Of a stretch of 64,000 bases of DNA, positions 18,508 through 28,715 are shown piece after piece. The stretch spans positions 9,011,001 to 9,075,000 of the forward strand of contig NC_053204.1 of assembly GCF_905163445.1 (NCBI RefSeq), given 5' to 3'. The stretch is from Pararge aegeria. Its lineage: Eukaryota > Arthropoda > Insecta > Lepidoptera > Nymphalidae. The position numbers and the translations under genes were made by a program. The notes beneath the pieces are model-generated. The model ran no database searches, was not told where the DNA came from, and was given only the letters and a program-made list of their open reading frames with translations. Position 1 is the first letter of the stretch; the number at the start of each line of letters is the position of its first letter.

Positions 18508-18870
18508 TCAAAGTCAAAAATATCTTTATTCACTTGTGGCACTTTTGATGCGTACATAAGAATTACACGGTAGTGAGTTGATGGCGATAACCACATTCGT
18601 AAACTTAAAACTAAAGCTACGAATGTTCCAAACGCGTCCCGGTCTAAGAAGAAGCCCACAACAAACTTAGCCGGGTATTTTTTTTGTTATCACCATTTGA
18701 CAATGTAATTTAAAATTATTAGAAGAGCAACCTGGTTAGAGCAATAATTTACACCTAAGCTTTTTTATAGATTACGTAGTCCTTTATACTATAATAGGAC
18801 TTCTCTATAAGCTTACGATTAATAAAAACTTAGTTAGTTGTTATGATGAATCTCATCCCCATTTAAGAAG
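18508..18870 (-). mobile_element. LINE-J2 3' end
   Basis: Minus-strand reading ends with GAATAAAGATATTTTTGACT as in the J2 copy at 55990-56545. CGTAAGCTTATAGAGAAGTC and GGACTACGTAATC correspond to the end of ORF2 (KRKLIEKS...KDYV). The coding part is degraded. Confidence 0.75.
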
Positions 18871-19099
18871 TCGTAATATTTTAAGTTAGAAAAACCGTAT
18901 TGTGGTAAAGTAGCCTATTGTATACGATAATAAGGTTCATTTTAATTGACGGGTTGTTATAACTTCAAAATGCGTGTCTTCGTTAGTGATTTACTTGCGC
19001 CTGCTTACCTTACTACAATGCATAATAACATGCATAATAGATTTATGTAATTATAGATATTTTTCTTATTAATAAATAACATAGATATAAACTTTATTT
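18871..19099. other. Unassigned part of the duplicated unit
   Basis: No supported gene. A TTTA microsatellite at 19092-19108 differs by one repeat unit between the two copies. Confidence 0.4.
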
Positions 19100-19345
19100 A
19101 TTTATTTATATATTTCTTTTATAAATATAACCTGAAATAAACTATGAAAAACTAAACTGTAACTGCCCGCTCTAGGATCACCGGTAGACTCGATAACACT
19201 TTTTGATAATTCTTTATAAAGAGCTCGTGTCTTAACTCCAAAAGGCACGAAAATTAAACTGCTATCCCGGTTTTCATATTTACGCCTCTTGGCCTGCTCG
19301 GCACAGGAGATAAATAAAAGACAAGACAATACAAAACTTTCTGGA
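19100..19345 (-). mobile_element. LINE-T C-terminal fragment
   Basis: The minus-strand frame contains AEQAKRRKYENRDSSLIFVP, FGVKTRALYKELSKSVIEST and GDPRAGSY. These correspond to the LINE-T polyprotein C-terminus at 10045-10302, with a deletion replacing the LGPWGPQ region. The copy stops inside PRAGSY. Confidence 0.7.
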
Positions 19346-19759
19346 ATCTATACCATAGTATATCTAATATAGCTCGCGAATCTGTCCGTGGGAAGCATTA
19401 ATTGGCGGCACTGTTGTTATTGTCTGTCTGATACCCACGCGCCTGAATCGAAGAAGTGCCCCAAATTGCTTGTTTCGCTGGGTAGGCGACCTCAGTCCGT
19501 GAAGTCTGCACTCACGTTGAAATCGCTGTTTGTTTTTCTTCGTCTTAGTTTAGTTACTACAACAACAACATATTTTAAGTTGTCTTACATGACCATACTA
19601 ATTATTCTATTTGTTTTTTTTGCATTACCCACTATTTGTATTAACTACTAGTTAAGATAAGCGTATAATCACAATTATTATATTAAGCGCAAATATTAAT
19701 TATACGTTAAGTTCCTGATCAAAATACAGCAGCAGTCACCTCTTCCCGCGGATAGTGAA
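19346..19759. other. Unassigned part of the duplicated unit
   Basis: An 87-codon frame at 19388-19651 (and its duplicate) ends in a hydrophobic segment, but I recognise no family and do not call a gene. Confidence 0.35.
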
Positions 19760-19904
19760 CCCTCGCTTTAGTTTTTAGCTTTAGCTAAGTTTTACTTAAA
19801 GCTTTAGTTACGTTAACGAATACGGTTATCGCCACCATCTCACTAACCCTGTAATTCTCATGTAATGTACGCATCAAAAGTGTCACCTATGGGCCCTACT
19901 TGAG
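19760..19904 (+). mobile_element. LINE-J2 tail cut by the duplication junction
   Basis: ATACGGTTATCGCCACCATC and CGCATCAAAAGTGTCACCTA are the J2 3' UTR. At 19904 the tail breaks off (TACTTGAG) and switches to module Z; in unit 2 the same tail goes on to AAAGATATTTTGACTTTGAC, so unit 2 keeps the original right edge. Confidence 0.8.
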
Positions 19905-20493
19905 TTTTGTACTTGTCTCGGAAATTTCTCAACCGTTTACGTGATTTTTTCTCATCTACAGTGGCGTGCACTACTCTTAGATTTTTCCACTTTATGCTAG
20001 CCGGAGCTTCATGCCTCCCTGGTAAACTCCCGTTAAAAATTATATTACCAGCCCTGGACATCTTCTGTAACAGATCGTTATTGAAGTACTAAATATAAAT
20101 ACGTTTACAAATTTTTTACTATGTAAAACTTTGAATTTACTGTATTTCTGTCAGTACTAACTTAGAAAGCAGGGCTAACACGGGCAAGAGACAAAAATTA
20201 TATCCCCCGATTATATCACCTGACAAGGGTTATAATCTACGTGTCCACCTGCTAAAGCACGGGAACACGGAATAGGAGAAGTTTACCACCGTTCATTATT
20301 ACACATATATTATTTGGATATTATTTCCACTTGTGCGCCAATGCTCTGAGAGTTGATAAAGCTGTGGAAGAAGGTAAATTTATATCCTTTCCCCGGGGAG
20401 ATAATTGTCTCCTACCCATGCTAGCCGTGCTGGAATGCCGTGTGGTGACGGCAGATCAGAATACAATTTGTTACCACCCCTCAATATTATATA

Positions 20494-20972
20494 CAGTCAA
20501 ACCTGGATAAGCGAGAGTTCAAGGGAGACCAATCTCATTCTCGCTTATAGAGGTTTCTCACTAACCCGAGTTTCTCGCTAATGCAGGTACATGGGTAGCG
20601 TTTCTCTCTTATAGAGATACGCAGCAATAACAAGACATATTCATGCACTATGTAATTTTATTTTATTTAGAACTTATTAACATTTTAAAAAATCCGTGAA
20701 TTTCGTTTGGGTTTCTGTTTTTGTATTTTGAATGTTTTTCTCTAACTCATAAATTTTGTCGAATATTGCTTGCTCGACTGTCGCTTATAGAGGTATAGAT
20801 AAATAGCAGTCTCACTTACGGAGGTCCGTGAGGGAAAAACTACTCTCTCTTACAAAGGTTTCTGTTTCTCGCTAATAGAGGTTTTGGGAGCTTAAAATCA
20901 CGGGTCCTGGCTATTAGTCTCACTTATAGAGTTTTCTCACTTATCCAGTTCTCACTTACCCAGGTTTGACTG
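20494..20972. mobile_element. Pogo-like MITE, duplicate
   Basis: Copy of 16976-17454 carried by the tandem duplication, with the same TA flanks and inverted ends; it is not an independent insertion. Confidence 0.8.
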
Positions 20973-21629
20973 TATATATATTTGTATAATTTTAAATATT
21001 ATTTATTGCACCACCTACTTCTTTTCTATGTTTTTTCCTTTTACGCCATTGGTTGCCTGGAAGAAATCGCTATGTAGCGATAAGGCCACCAAATTGTACT
21101 CTCTGATATGTATTTATATCTCTGTAACTATTTTTTTTATTTGGTGTACAATAAAAGTGTATTCATTCATTCCTGTGGTTCTCATACGAGGTGACTAAGG
21201 GAATATAATGGAGACTGGGCATCAACGCCTCAAGTCGGCAAAATGCGAGAGGATTTGCATTTTTTCACATTAAAACTGATGTTTCCCGTCTACCAACTTG
21301 AATAGTAAACCATAGTTACCGCAAAAGTTTTAATGAGATAGTCCGTTGTTTTATAAAACTACTGTTTGCGCCGTGTTACTGAATTGTAACTTTATACACA
21401 GGTACGTTTACTATTTTTTCAAATTATATGACGCTATTGCAAATTGCATAAAGGACATGATTTTGTTAATGGCAGTTGAAAAAATGCAATTCCTCTCATT
21501 GTACCAACTGGAGCGGTACAGAGCCAGCTATTTTTTTTTTTGACAGCCCGCTAGGGAGTTCGATCTTTGCGGAGTTATGTGCGTTTTAAGTAAAGCGGTG
21601 AAGAAAAACATTGTGCGGAAACCTTAATT

Positions 21630-21880
21630 TTTTTTTTTGTTACGACAATACACACACCGCCATCTAGCCCCAAAGTAAGCGTAGCTTGTGTTATGGGTAC
21701 TAAGATGACTGATGAATAATTTTACGAATAATATACATAAATACTTAGAATATACATATAAACACCCAGACACTGAAAAACATTCATGCTCATCACACAA
21801 ACATTTTCCAGTTGTGGGAATCGAACCCACGGCCTAGGACTCAGAAAGCAGGGTCGCTGCTCACTGCGCCAATCGGCCGT
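21630..21880 (-). mobile_element. SINE-A, duplicate
   Basis: Copy of 18112-18362 inside the duplicated SINE-B; no difference was noticed. Confidence 0.9.
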
Positions 21881-22027
21881 CAAATTCTCATTCCTGAGAG
21901 TTCTCCATAATGCTCTCATGAACTATACTAATTCTCACTTGTTCAGCGTGGTGGACTACGGCCTAAACTCATATCATGGGAGGTGATCCTTACCCTGTAG
22001 CGGGCCGGTAACGGGTTGACATGTCAA

Positions 22028-22400
22028 AGTCAAAAATATCTTTATTCAAGTAGGTCCATAGGTGGCACTTTTGATGCGTACATAAGAATTACACGGTAGT
22101 GAAATGATGGCGATAACCACATTCGTAAACTTAAAACTAAAGCTACGAATGTTCCAAACGCGTCCCGGTCTAAGAAGAAGCCCACAACAAACTTAGCCGG
22201 GTATTTTTTTTGTTATCACCATTTGACAATGTAATTTAAAATTATTAGAAGAGCAACCTGGTTAGAGCAATAATTTACACCTAAGCTTTTTTATAGATTA
22301 CGTAGTCCTTTATACTATAATAGGACTTCTCTATAAGCTTACGATTAATAAAAACTTAGTTAGTTGTTATGATGAATCTCATCCCCATTTAAGAAGTCGT
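22028..22400 (-). mobile_element. LINE-J2 3' end, duplicate
   Basis: As 18508-18870, but it retains TTCAAGTAGGTCCATAGGTG where unit 1 has a 10-bp shorter version. This makes it closer to the family and suggests unit 1 suffered the deletion. Confidence 0.75.
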
Positions 22401-22629
22401 AATATTTTAAGTTAGAAAAACCGTATTGTGGTAAAGTAGCCTATTGTATACGATAATAAGGTTCATTTTAATTGACGGGTTGTTATAACTTCAAAATGCG
22501 TGTCTTCGTTAGTGATTTACTTGCGCCTGCTTACCTTACTACAATGCATAATAACATGCATAATAGATTTATGTAATTATAGATATTTTTCTTATTAATA
22601 AATAACATAGATATAAACTTTATTTATTT

Positions 22630-22875
22630 ATTTATTTATATAGTTCTTTTATAAATATAACCTGAAATAAACTATGAAAAACTAAACTGTAACTGCCCGC
22701 TCTAGGATCACCGGTAGACTCGATAACACTTTTTGATAATTCTTTATAAAGAGCTCGTGTCTTAACTCCAAAAGGCACGAAAATTAAACTGCTATCCCGG
22801 TTTTCATATTTACGCCTCTTGGCCTGCTCGGCACAGGAGATAAATAAAAGACAAGACAATACAAAACTTTCTGGA
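22630..22875 (-). mobile_element. LINE-T fragment, duplicate
   Basis: Copy of 19100-19345 with the same truncated protein segment. Confidence 0.7.
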
Positions 22876-23434
22876 ATCTATACCATAGTATATCTAATAT
22901 AGCTCGCGAATCTGTCCGTGGGAAGCATTAATTGGCGGCACTGTTGTTATTGTCTGTCTGATACCCACGCGCCTGAATCGAAGAAGTGCCCCAAATTGCT
23001 TGTTTCGCTGGGTAGGCGACCTCAGTCCGTGAAGTCTGCACTCACGTTGAAATCGCTGTTTGTTTTTCTTCGTCTTAGTTTAGTTACTACAACAACAACA
23101 TATTTTAAGTTGTCTTACATGACCATACTAATTATTCTATTTGTTTTTTTTGCATTACCCACTATTTGTATTAACTACTAGTTAAGATAAGCGTATAATC
23201 ACAATTATTATATTAAGCGCAAATATTAATTATACGTTAAGTTCCTGATCAAAATACAGCAGCAGTCACCTCTTCCCGCGGATAGTGAACCCTCGCTTTA
23301 GTTTTTAGCTTTAGCTAAGTTTTACTTAAAGCTTTAGTTACGTTAACGAATACGGTTATCGCCACCATCTCACTAACCCTGTAATTCTCATGTAATGTAC
23401 GCATCAAAAGTGTCACCTATGGGCCCTACTTGAG

Positions 23435-23575
23435 TAAAGATATTTTGACTTTGACGTTGATGTCATACGAGGCGACTGAGGGAATATAACAGAGAACGGG
23501 CAGCAGCGTCCTCTGTGCTACTACTACCATATGTGTTTACCAACCCGTCTGGCCAGCGTGGTTATAAGCTATTTA
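23435..23575 (+). mobile_element. J2 tail end and SINE-G fragment
   Basis: AAAGATATTTTGACTTTGAC completes the J2 tail. It is followed by SINE-G: CATACGAGGCGACTGAGGGA, ATATAACAGAGAACGGGCAG and CAGCGTCCTCTGTGCTAC. Confidence 0.7.
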
Positions 23576-24195
23576 TTGATTGTAAGTATGTATTGGATAA
23601 AAGCAGGCGTTACTGGATAAACACCAAACTGATCTTCGGCAATGATGACTTTACAATGAATAATTGTTAAGACAACAATTATTAATTAAGACTTAACAAT
23701 TATTTAAAACAATTGTTTGACGTCCGATTGGCGCAGTGGGCAGCGACCCTGCTTTCTGAGTCCGTGGGGTGTCCGGGGTTCTATTCCCACAACTGGAAAA
23801 TGTTTGTGTTATGAACTTGAACGTTTTGCAGTGTCTGGATGTTTATCTGTATATTATAAGTATTTGTGTATATTATTCATAAAAAATATTCATCATTCAT
23901 CTTAGTACCCATACCACAAGCTACGCTCACTTTGGGGCTAGATGGCGATGTGTGTATTGTCGTAGTATATTTATTTATTTATTATTTAATTAATAATTGG
24001 TAAGACTTAACAATTTTTAATAACAATCAAGAATAGTTAATACTTAACAATTATTGATTGAAAAGTCATAATTACCGAAGATCTGTTTAGTGTGGAGTAA
24101 AAATATCGAAGTAATTATAAATTACACCACACAGATTTTTATGATTTTCGCGGAGTATAGCAAAATAAGCTTAATTTTCATAATATTATTGATTG
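23576..24195. mobile_element. Foldback family Y, opened by a SINE-A
   Basis: Left arm 23590-23715 and right arm 23985-24195 are inverted relatives: CAAACTGATCTTCGGCAATG against the complement of ATTACCGAAGATCTGTTTAG. The outer arm also holds GGATAAAAGCAGGCGTTAC. A SINE-A lies in the centre. The Y family recurs at 14335, 25905, 31879 and 35390. Confidence 0.65.
23718..23980 (+). mobile_element. SINE-A, full length, in the Y loop
   Basis: GACGTCCGATTGGCGCAGTG, a slightly diverged B-box (GGGTTCTATTCCCACAAC), body, ATGGCGATGTGTGTATTGTC and a TTTATTTATT tail. Confidence 0.88.
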
Positions 24196-24685
24196 ATTGG
24201 GTTTGACGCCATGTCCTATTTGATTAATGTTTACTGGAAGCCATATTGCGAATCTGGAGTCGAATCTGAGACCTACCGCTTAAAAGCCATAGCACACTGC
24301 TCATCGCATCAAGGAGAGCTACCGTACATTAAATAACATTAAAGCTTTCATCAAACTTTCACCTCACCTAACTGTCAAAATTCCATTAGAAGCATCACAC
24401 TTTTAGCTTTGAGGCTATATATAACAACATTTGACTCCCCACTTCTTCTAAGTAATATCGATTTTGCATGTCGTAGGTTAAATACAAGACGTAAACCTCC
24501 CTTTGCGTGGGCTAGATAGAAGACAAGGTATTCGGCAAATAACTTTTTATCTCGTGCTTTCGACAGCAAATATTGTGAGACGGACATTTTTCACGAAAAA
24601 AAAGCACTTTTAGGAAAATAACTATTTCTGAATAAATATTATAAGCTGTCAATTGTGGATAATGTTATCCTTTATGTATAACTAA
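24196..24685. other. No recognisable gene
   Basis: A 70-codon minus frame at 24375-24587 has no recognisable domain. A degenerate tRNA-like CGAATCTGAGACCTACCGC near 24262 may be an old SINE head. Confidence 0.35.
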
Positions 24686-24754
24686 GTTGTGGAAACTTCA
24701 TTGGTTTATGTGCCACAAAAAAACGGCATTACTCTTATGTGTAATAAAAAATAG
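24686..24754 (+). repeat. Short repeat R, copy 1
   Basis: GTTGTGGAAACTTCATTGGT and ACGGCATTACTCTTATGTG recur at 41829-41895 in the same orientation. The class is unknown. Confidence 0.5.
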
Positions 24755-25080
24755 TACGGACAGCCCTCTTTGGAGATCATGTATGGAGGCTGAAACACCA
24801 AAGCACGTGATGCTGGAGTGCACGGGCGTGACAAAGCAACGCGAGATCTTACTGAGATCCCCAGCCACTTTCCCGGAAGTCCTCAGCAACCTGGGCGGTA
24901 TGCTAGGCTTCTGGAATAAGCTTGGATGGCTGGAGTAGCGCACAACAAGAAACGTGTTTACGTGCGGAAATTTTGACGCACAACAAGCGACGTGTTTACG
25001 TGCGAAAACTGTCCAGATAAGAAGAAAAAAAAAGACCAAAACGCCCACCATGGCGCTAGAGAATCGATAAATAAACAAAC
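24755..25080 (+). mobile_element. LINE-U 3' end (R1/I-like C-terminus)
   Basis: The frame ending at 24938 encodes MEAETPKHVMLECTGVTKQR and LGGMLGFWNKLGWLE before the stop. The C-x(n)-H-x4-C pattern (CMEAETPKHVMLEC) resembles the zinc-knuckle that follows the RNase H domain in R1- and I-type LINEs (family knowledge); the first expected cysteine is Trp here. The 3' UTR contains a 38-bp direct duplication (GCACAACAAG...CGTGTTTACGTGCG at 24939 and 24977). Confidence 0.75.
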
Positions 25081-25222
25081 CAGTGTCTGGGTGTTTATCA
25101 ATATATTATAAGTATTTATGTATATTATTTATATAATTATTCATCAGTCATCTTAGTACCCATAACACAAGCTATGCTTACTTTGGGGCTAGAAGGCTAT
25201 GTGTGTATTGTCGTAGTCTTTC
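25081..25222 (+). mobile_element. SINE-A 3' half
   Basis: Begins at CCAGTGTCTGGGTGTTTATC and runs to the GTGTGTATTGTCGTAG end; the tRNA-like head is absent. Confidence 0.85.
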
Positions 25223-25572
25223 TTTGCCCTAGCCTTATCCCATCATTTGGGGTCGGCTCTCCTCGTCTTTCTGCGCCAGGACTCTCTGTCTTGGGTTGTC
25301 ACGTCAATTAGATTTGCGTTTTTAATATCCTTGGCCACCGTCGTCCACCACGTGGAAGCAGGGCGTCCTCTTTTTCTTTTATGTTCAGGGAGTGCCAAGG
25401 CTTTTCGCACGGCGTGATCGTCACCGCGCCGCATAACGTGCCCGTACCACCGTAGTCTGCCTTCCGTCATTTTGTCGGTTATAGGGGCGACCTTATAATG
25501 CCTCTGATGTATTCATTACGCACTTTATCGAGTCTTGTTACACCTGCTGCCCATCTCAACTTTTACTTCATA
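25223..25572 (-). mobile_element. LINE-S 3' end, RTE-like C-terminus
   Basis: On the minus strand LRWAAGVTRLDKVRNEYIRG is followed, after a one-base loss, by APITDKMTEGRLRWYGHVMR and a C-terminal KRKRGRPASTWWTTVAKDIK, with a stop at 25243. The GRLRWYGHVMRR pattern is characteristic of the post-RT tail of many invertebrate endonuclease/RT LINEs (family knowledge). It is 5'-truncated and frameshifted. Confidence 0.82.
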
Positions 25573-25904
25573 TTTATTTATTTATTTTATATAAACATAT
25601 ACAGACTGATGCAAGAATTAATTATATATATGTCTTCCCAGATATAATTACAATTGCTTCAACGTTAGAGATGTACCGATGTTAGAACTGCGGTTAGATT
25701 TAACCGCAAACAGCTCTTCAGCCTTTGACAGTTAACTATAGAAATCGAAACTTGATTCCATCAAGTTATATCCAGACATCTTAACTACTATTATATATCT
25801 TGTGTATCCATAATCCTAACTAATATTATTAACTAGCTATTGACCGCGTTTATTACGGTTTTTGTTTTTTGGGAACCGATTTTACACGCTTTTCATTAAA
25901 TATT
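25573..25904. other. No recognisable feature
   Basis: AT-rich; a short ATTT run at 25569-25585. Confidence 0.4.
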
Positions 25905-26036
25905 GGATAGAAGCAGGCGTTACTTTGCAGAAATTCCGTGATATATTATGAAAATTAAGGTCAATTTGATATACTCCGCGAAAATCTGGAGAGTCTGGAT
26001 GATGTCATTTATGATTTCTTCAATCCTATGTTACTA
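25905..26036. mobile_element. Y-family fragment
   Basis: TATTGGATAGAAGCAGGCGT, GAAATTCCGTGATATATTAT and ACTCCGCGAAAATC are one Y arm; the second arm is absent. Confidence 0.65.
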
Positions 26037-26666
26037 GATATCTAGTTACCATTTAAATAATAGAATTGTAATCACCTTTTTTTATGTATATATTTTCGTT
26101 GTCGAATACTGTTTTTACGTACTATTTGTTAAACTGTCTCGTTCCTAAGGATGGCGTAGTGTAGGTAAGTTAGTAATGTATTAAAATATTATTTTTGTCG
26201 ATAAAAAAAGGATGCATGTATTACGTAATCAAACAACATAAAGTCACACAAACTTCACGGTACCCAGTCGCACACTCTCGTTAAAACAATCGTATCACCC
26301 ATTTCAATATACTGAGACATACCGGCAATTACTTCAAGCAATAAGTATTGGCACAAATTGTAATGTCCCCTCCCCCTCATCTCTCCTCTCCTCCCAGTGA
26401 CGAGAGTAGCCGCATTTCGACGGAGTTTCATTACGGGCATGTGGGTCAATGAGACAGGGTCCGCGAATCGCAATTAAAAAGTGTCTGCGTCTTTAACATC
26501 TTGAGATGACCGCGTCGAGATACGATTTTGAATTTTATTCTCTCGCTCAGGTAGTTAGTTATACTTGATGATTGATCTGTTCATCATATGTCATTAAAAG
26601 TCAAAAGTTTCATTATCAACCTATACCGAGGCGAAGAATACTTTACATATCGGAAAAGCTCTATTG
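26037..26666. other. No gene recognised
   Basis: About 630 bp without internal repeat matches. A 72-codon minus frame at 26255-26473 is not recognisable. Confidence 0.4.
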
Positions 26667-26785
26667 CAGGGGTTCCCAACCTTTTTTAAGCAACTTACAA
26701 GTTAAGAAATTTTTCACGGCGCCCCCGCCTTAATCTAGCTTGTTAAAATAGATGGTACTTTTTAGAAAGGTAGATAGGCGCAAAA
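26667..26785 (+). mobile_element. hAT-like element, 5' end only
   Basis: CAGGGGTTCCCAACCTTTTT followed by CACGGCGCCCCCGCC is the conserved terminus of hAT-type MITEs (family knowledge). The opposite terminus is not found nearby. Confidence 0.6.
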
Positions 26786-26914
26786 TCTAAAACATCCTCG
26801 TTAAGAAACTAATAAAACCATAATAAATAAAAAAAAATAACAAAAACTAACAACGGGATGCCTGAGCTAGGTGGTCAAAGTGTGGGAGAAGCGGTGACAC
26901 CGATAATAATAAAT

Positions 26915-27116
26915 AAAAAATATACTAAGACAATACACACATCGCCATCTAGCCCTAAAGTAAGCGTAGCTTGTGTTATGGGTACTAAGAAGACTAATGA
27001 ATATTTTAATAAATAATATACATAAATAGTCAAAATATACATATATACACTCAGACACTGAAAAACATTCATGTTCATTACACAAACATTTTCTAGGTAT
27101 GGAAACCTAGCCATCA
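26915..27116 (-). mobile_element. SINE-A, 5'-truncated
   Basis: Minus strand from GAAAATGTTTGTGTAATGAAC through the body to a TATTTTTTATTTATTATT tail; head and B-box are missing. Confidence 0.85.
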
Positions 27117-27680
27117 AAAAAAAATATTTTCGACGGCAGCGCGCGTAGCCCAGGTTGGTGTGCCATCTTTCATGTAGGAATTTAAATAAATCACCTTTGT
27201 TACCTATTTGCGGCTTCAAAGCCACAATTATTGACTAAATTTTTTAGGTATAGCTTGATAACTAGAAGAATTTATATATGTTATGTATATATTTAATTAT
27301 AAATTTTTATCCCTTGAATCCAAATGACAAAAAAAAACTTTTTAGTTTTTATTTAATATAATTTATTTCAAAGACGTTTTTGATTTTGTTTCCTTTTATT
27401 TTTTACCGTGATAATAAAAATGAAATAACTTCAATCGGTTTGGACATTTACAGTAGTGCGTCTACAATTTCCTAAACACTTTATATTAAATTCAAGGTGT
27501 GCGATCTGGCAGTGAGAAGGTAATATTTAAATTATGTAACATGCACGAGTAAACAAGGCTGAATCGATATATTAACATAAATCCTTTGAAGGAAGGCCTG
27601 ATCTTTTACCTCATGGATAGATTGATATTTATTTAAGGATATAAATGTACGTGTGGTGGAATTAACTGGCATTTGTACAT
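27117..27680. other. No recognisable gene
   Basis: AT-rich intron-like sequence; no internal match. Confidence 0.4.
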
Positions 27681-27686
27681 CACAGT

Positions 27687-28100
27687 TTTTTTTTTTTTTT
27701 TTTTAAGTATATAGACAAGTGCTTGACTGCAATCACACCTGATGGTAAATGATGATGCAGCCTAAGATGAAGCGCACTTGCCTAGAAGATGCCTATTCAC
27801 TCTTGATTTGAAGGTACCCAGATTATAGGTATCAGGGAAGACGGAAGATGGGAGGGCATTCCAGGCCTTTGCGGAGCGGATCAGAAAGGAAGAAGCAAAA
27901 CGCTTCGTACGTGTTGATGGTATTTCAACCACGTAACGGTGCAGATTCTTTCGGTGCCTCGCAGTTCGATGGTAGAAAGGAGATGGTTTGACCAAATCGA
28001 ATAGCTCCTGAGCACACTCTCCGAAATGGAAAAAAACAGGGTAAATCCAACAGAACAGACGATAAATCGTAACTACTATAACTAGGTAATTCTTGATCAT
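27687..28100 (-). mobile_element. LINE-E 3' end, C-terminal ORF2
   Basis: On the minus strand the frame contains IYRLFCWIYPVFFHFGECAQ, ELFDLVKPSPFYHRTARHRK, then KRFASSFLIRSAKAWNALPS and FKSRVNRHLLGK. This is the recognisable C-terminus of a jockey/CR1-type LINE (WNxLP motif). A 3' UTR follows: CATCTTAGGCTGCATCATCA, TTTACCATCAGGTGTGATTG and CAGTCAAGCACTTGTC, then a poly(A) read as T at 27687-27704. This tail is shared with SINE-C. RT core absent. Confidence 0.82.
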
Positions 28101-28130
28101 CATATCGACCCATTAGCGGCTCACTACAGC
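28101..28130 (-). mobile_element. SINE-B tail fragment
   Basis: ATCATATCGACCCATTAGCG and GCTCACTACAG are the last ~30 bp of SINE-B. Confidence 0.5.
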
Positions 28131-28197
28131 AGGGCTGGCACAGGCAGGAGATAAAATTTATATCCCCGATTATATACCTGGTCAGGGAATATTATTA
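28131..28197 (+). mobile_element. MITE P left end
   Basis: GCAGGGCTGGCACAGGCAGG, then ATATCCCCGATTATATACCT; cut off where a SINE-A begins. Confidence 0.65.
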
Positions 28198-28199
28198 TC

Positions 28200-28460
28200 G
28201 ACGGCCGACTGGCGCAGTGGGCAGCGACCCTGCTTTCTGAGTCTAAGGCCGTGGGTTCGATTCCCACAGCTGGAAAATGTTTGTGTGATGAACATGATTG
28301 TTTTTCAGTGTCTGGGTGTTTATCTGCATATTATAAGTATATATTTGTATTATATTCATAAAAATATTCATCAGTCATCAACCCATAACAAAGCTAACGC
28401 TTACTTCGGGGCTAGATGGCAATGTGTGTATTGTCGTAGTATATTTATTTATTTTATTTA
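28200..28460 (+). mobile_element. SINE-A, full length
   Basis: GACGGCCGACTGGCGCAGTG, a full B-box, body with a small deletion before ACCCATAAC, ATGGCAATGTGTGTATTGTC and a TTTATT tail. Confidence 0.9.
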
Positions 28461-28489
28461 TTTATACAGTCAATATTGCAGTGAATAAT

Positions 28490-28715
28490 ATTGACGTGTG
28501 CTTTAACGGTGAAGGAAAAACTGTTTGCCAGAGAAAGTTTTAAAGGTAACTTTAAATCTTCAATAAGCCCCGCATATTGTAAATCATATTGACTGCATGC
28601 GGGCAGCCTAAAAATGCACGTAGCTCCGCAAGGTTGATGTGCGTGCCGGGAATCGAACTCCCCATCGGAGGGGAGGCCGATGTCTTAACCACTGGGCGAT
28701 AACCGCTTAAAAACA
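28490..28715 (-). mobile_element. Rearranged SINE-B-like element
   Basis: The right part on the minus strand is a tRNA-like head (GGTTAAGACATCGGCCTCCC, GGGGAGTTCGATTCCCGGCA, GCACATCAACCTTGCGGAGC). The left part on the plus strand has CTTTAACGGTGAAGGAAAAA. The two SINE-B-type ends point at each other, so this is a rearranged or composite copy. Confidence 0.55.

Larger units (their letters stand above)
16387..19904. repeat. Tandem duplication, unit 1 (~3.52 kb)
   Basis: This unit is repeated head-to-tail at 19905-23434. Matching positions are offset by 3518 bp up to about 18430 and by 3530 bp from about 19105. The net 12 bp comes from three visible indels: -2 near 18455, +10 near 18535 and +4 in a TTTA repeat near 19100. 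Elsewhere the units look almost identical by eye. It contains MITE P, a pogo-like MITE, SINE-G, SINE-B with SINE-A inside, LINE-J2 tails and a LINE-T fragment, but no host gene. Confidence 0.92.
19905..23434. repeat. Tandem duplication, unit 2 (~3.53 kb)
   Basis: Head-to-tail copy of 16387-19904. Its contents are module Z remnant (19905-20168), MITE P (20169-20430), SINE-G left (20431-20486), pogo-like MITE (20494-20972), LINE 3' UTR (20998-21175), SINE-G right (21178-21243), SINE-B split by SINE-A (21548-22020), LINE-J2 tail minus (22028-22400), LINE-T fragment minus (22630-22875) and LINE-J2 tail plus (23290-23450). The segment around 21945-22080 carries most of the visible differences, including a more complete J2 tail. 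Confidence 0.92.

Noticed and set aside
24375..24587. 70-codon minus-strand frame
   Set aside because: No recognisable domain, repeat or splice context.
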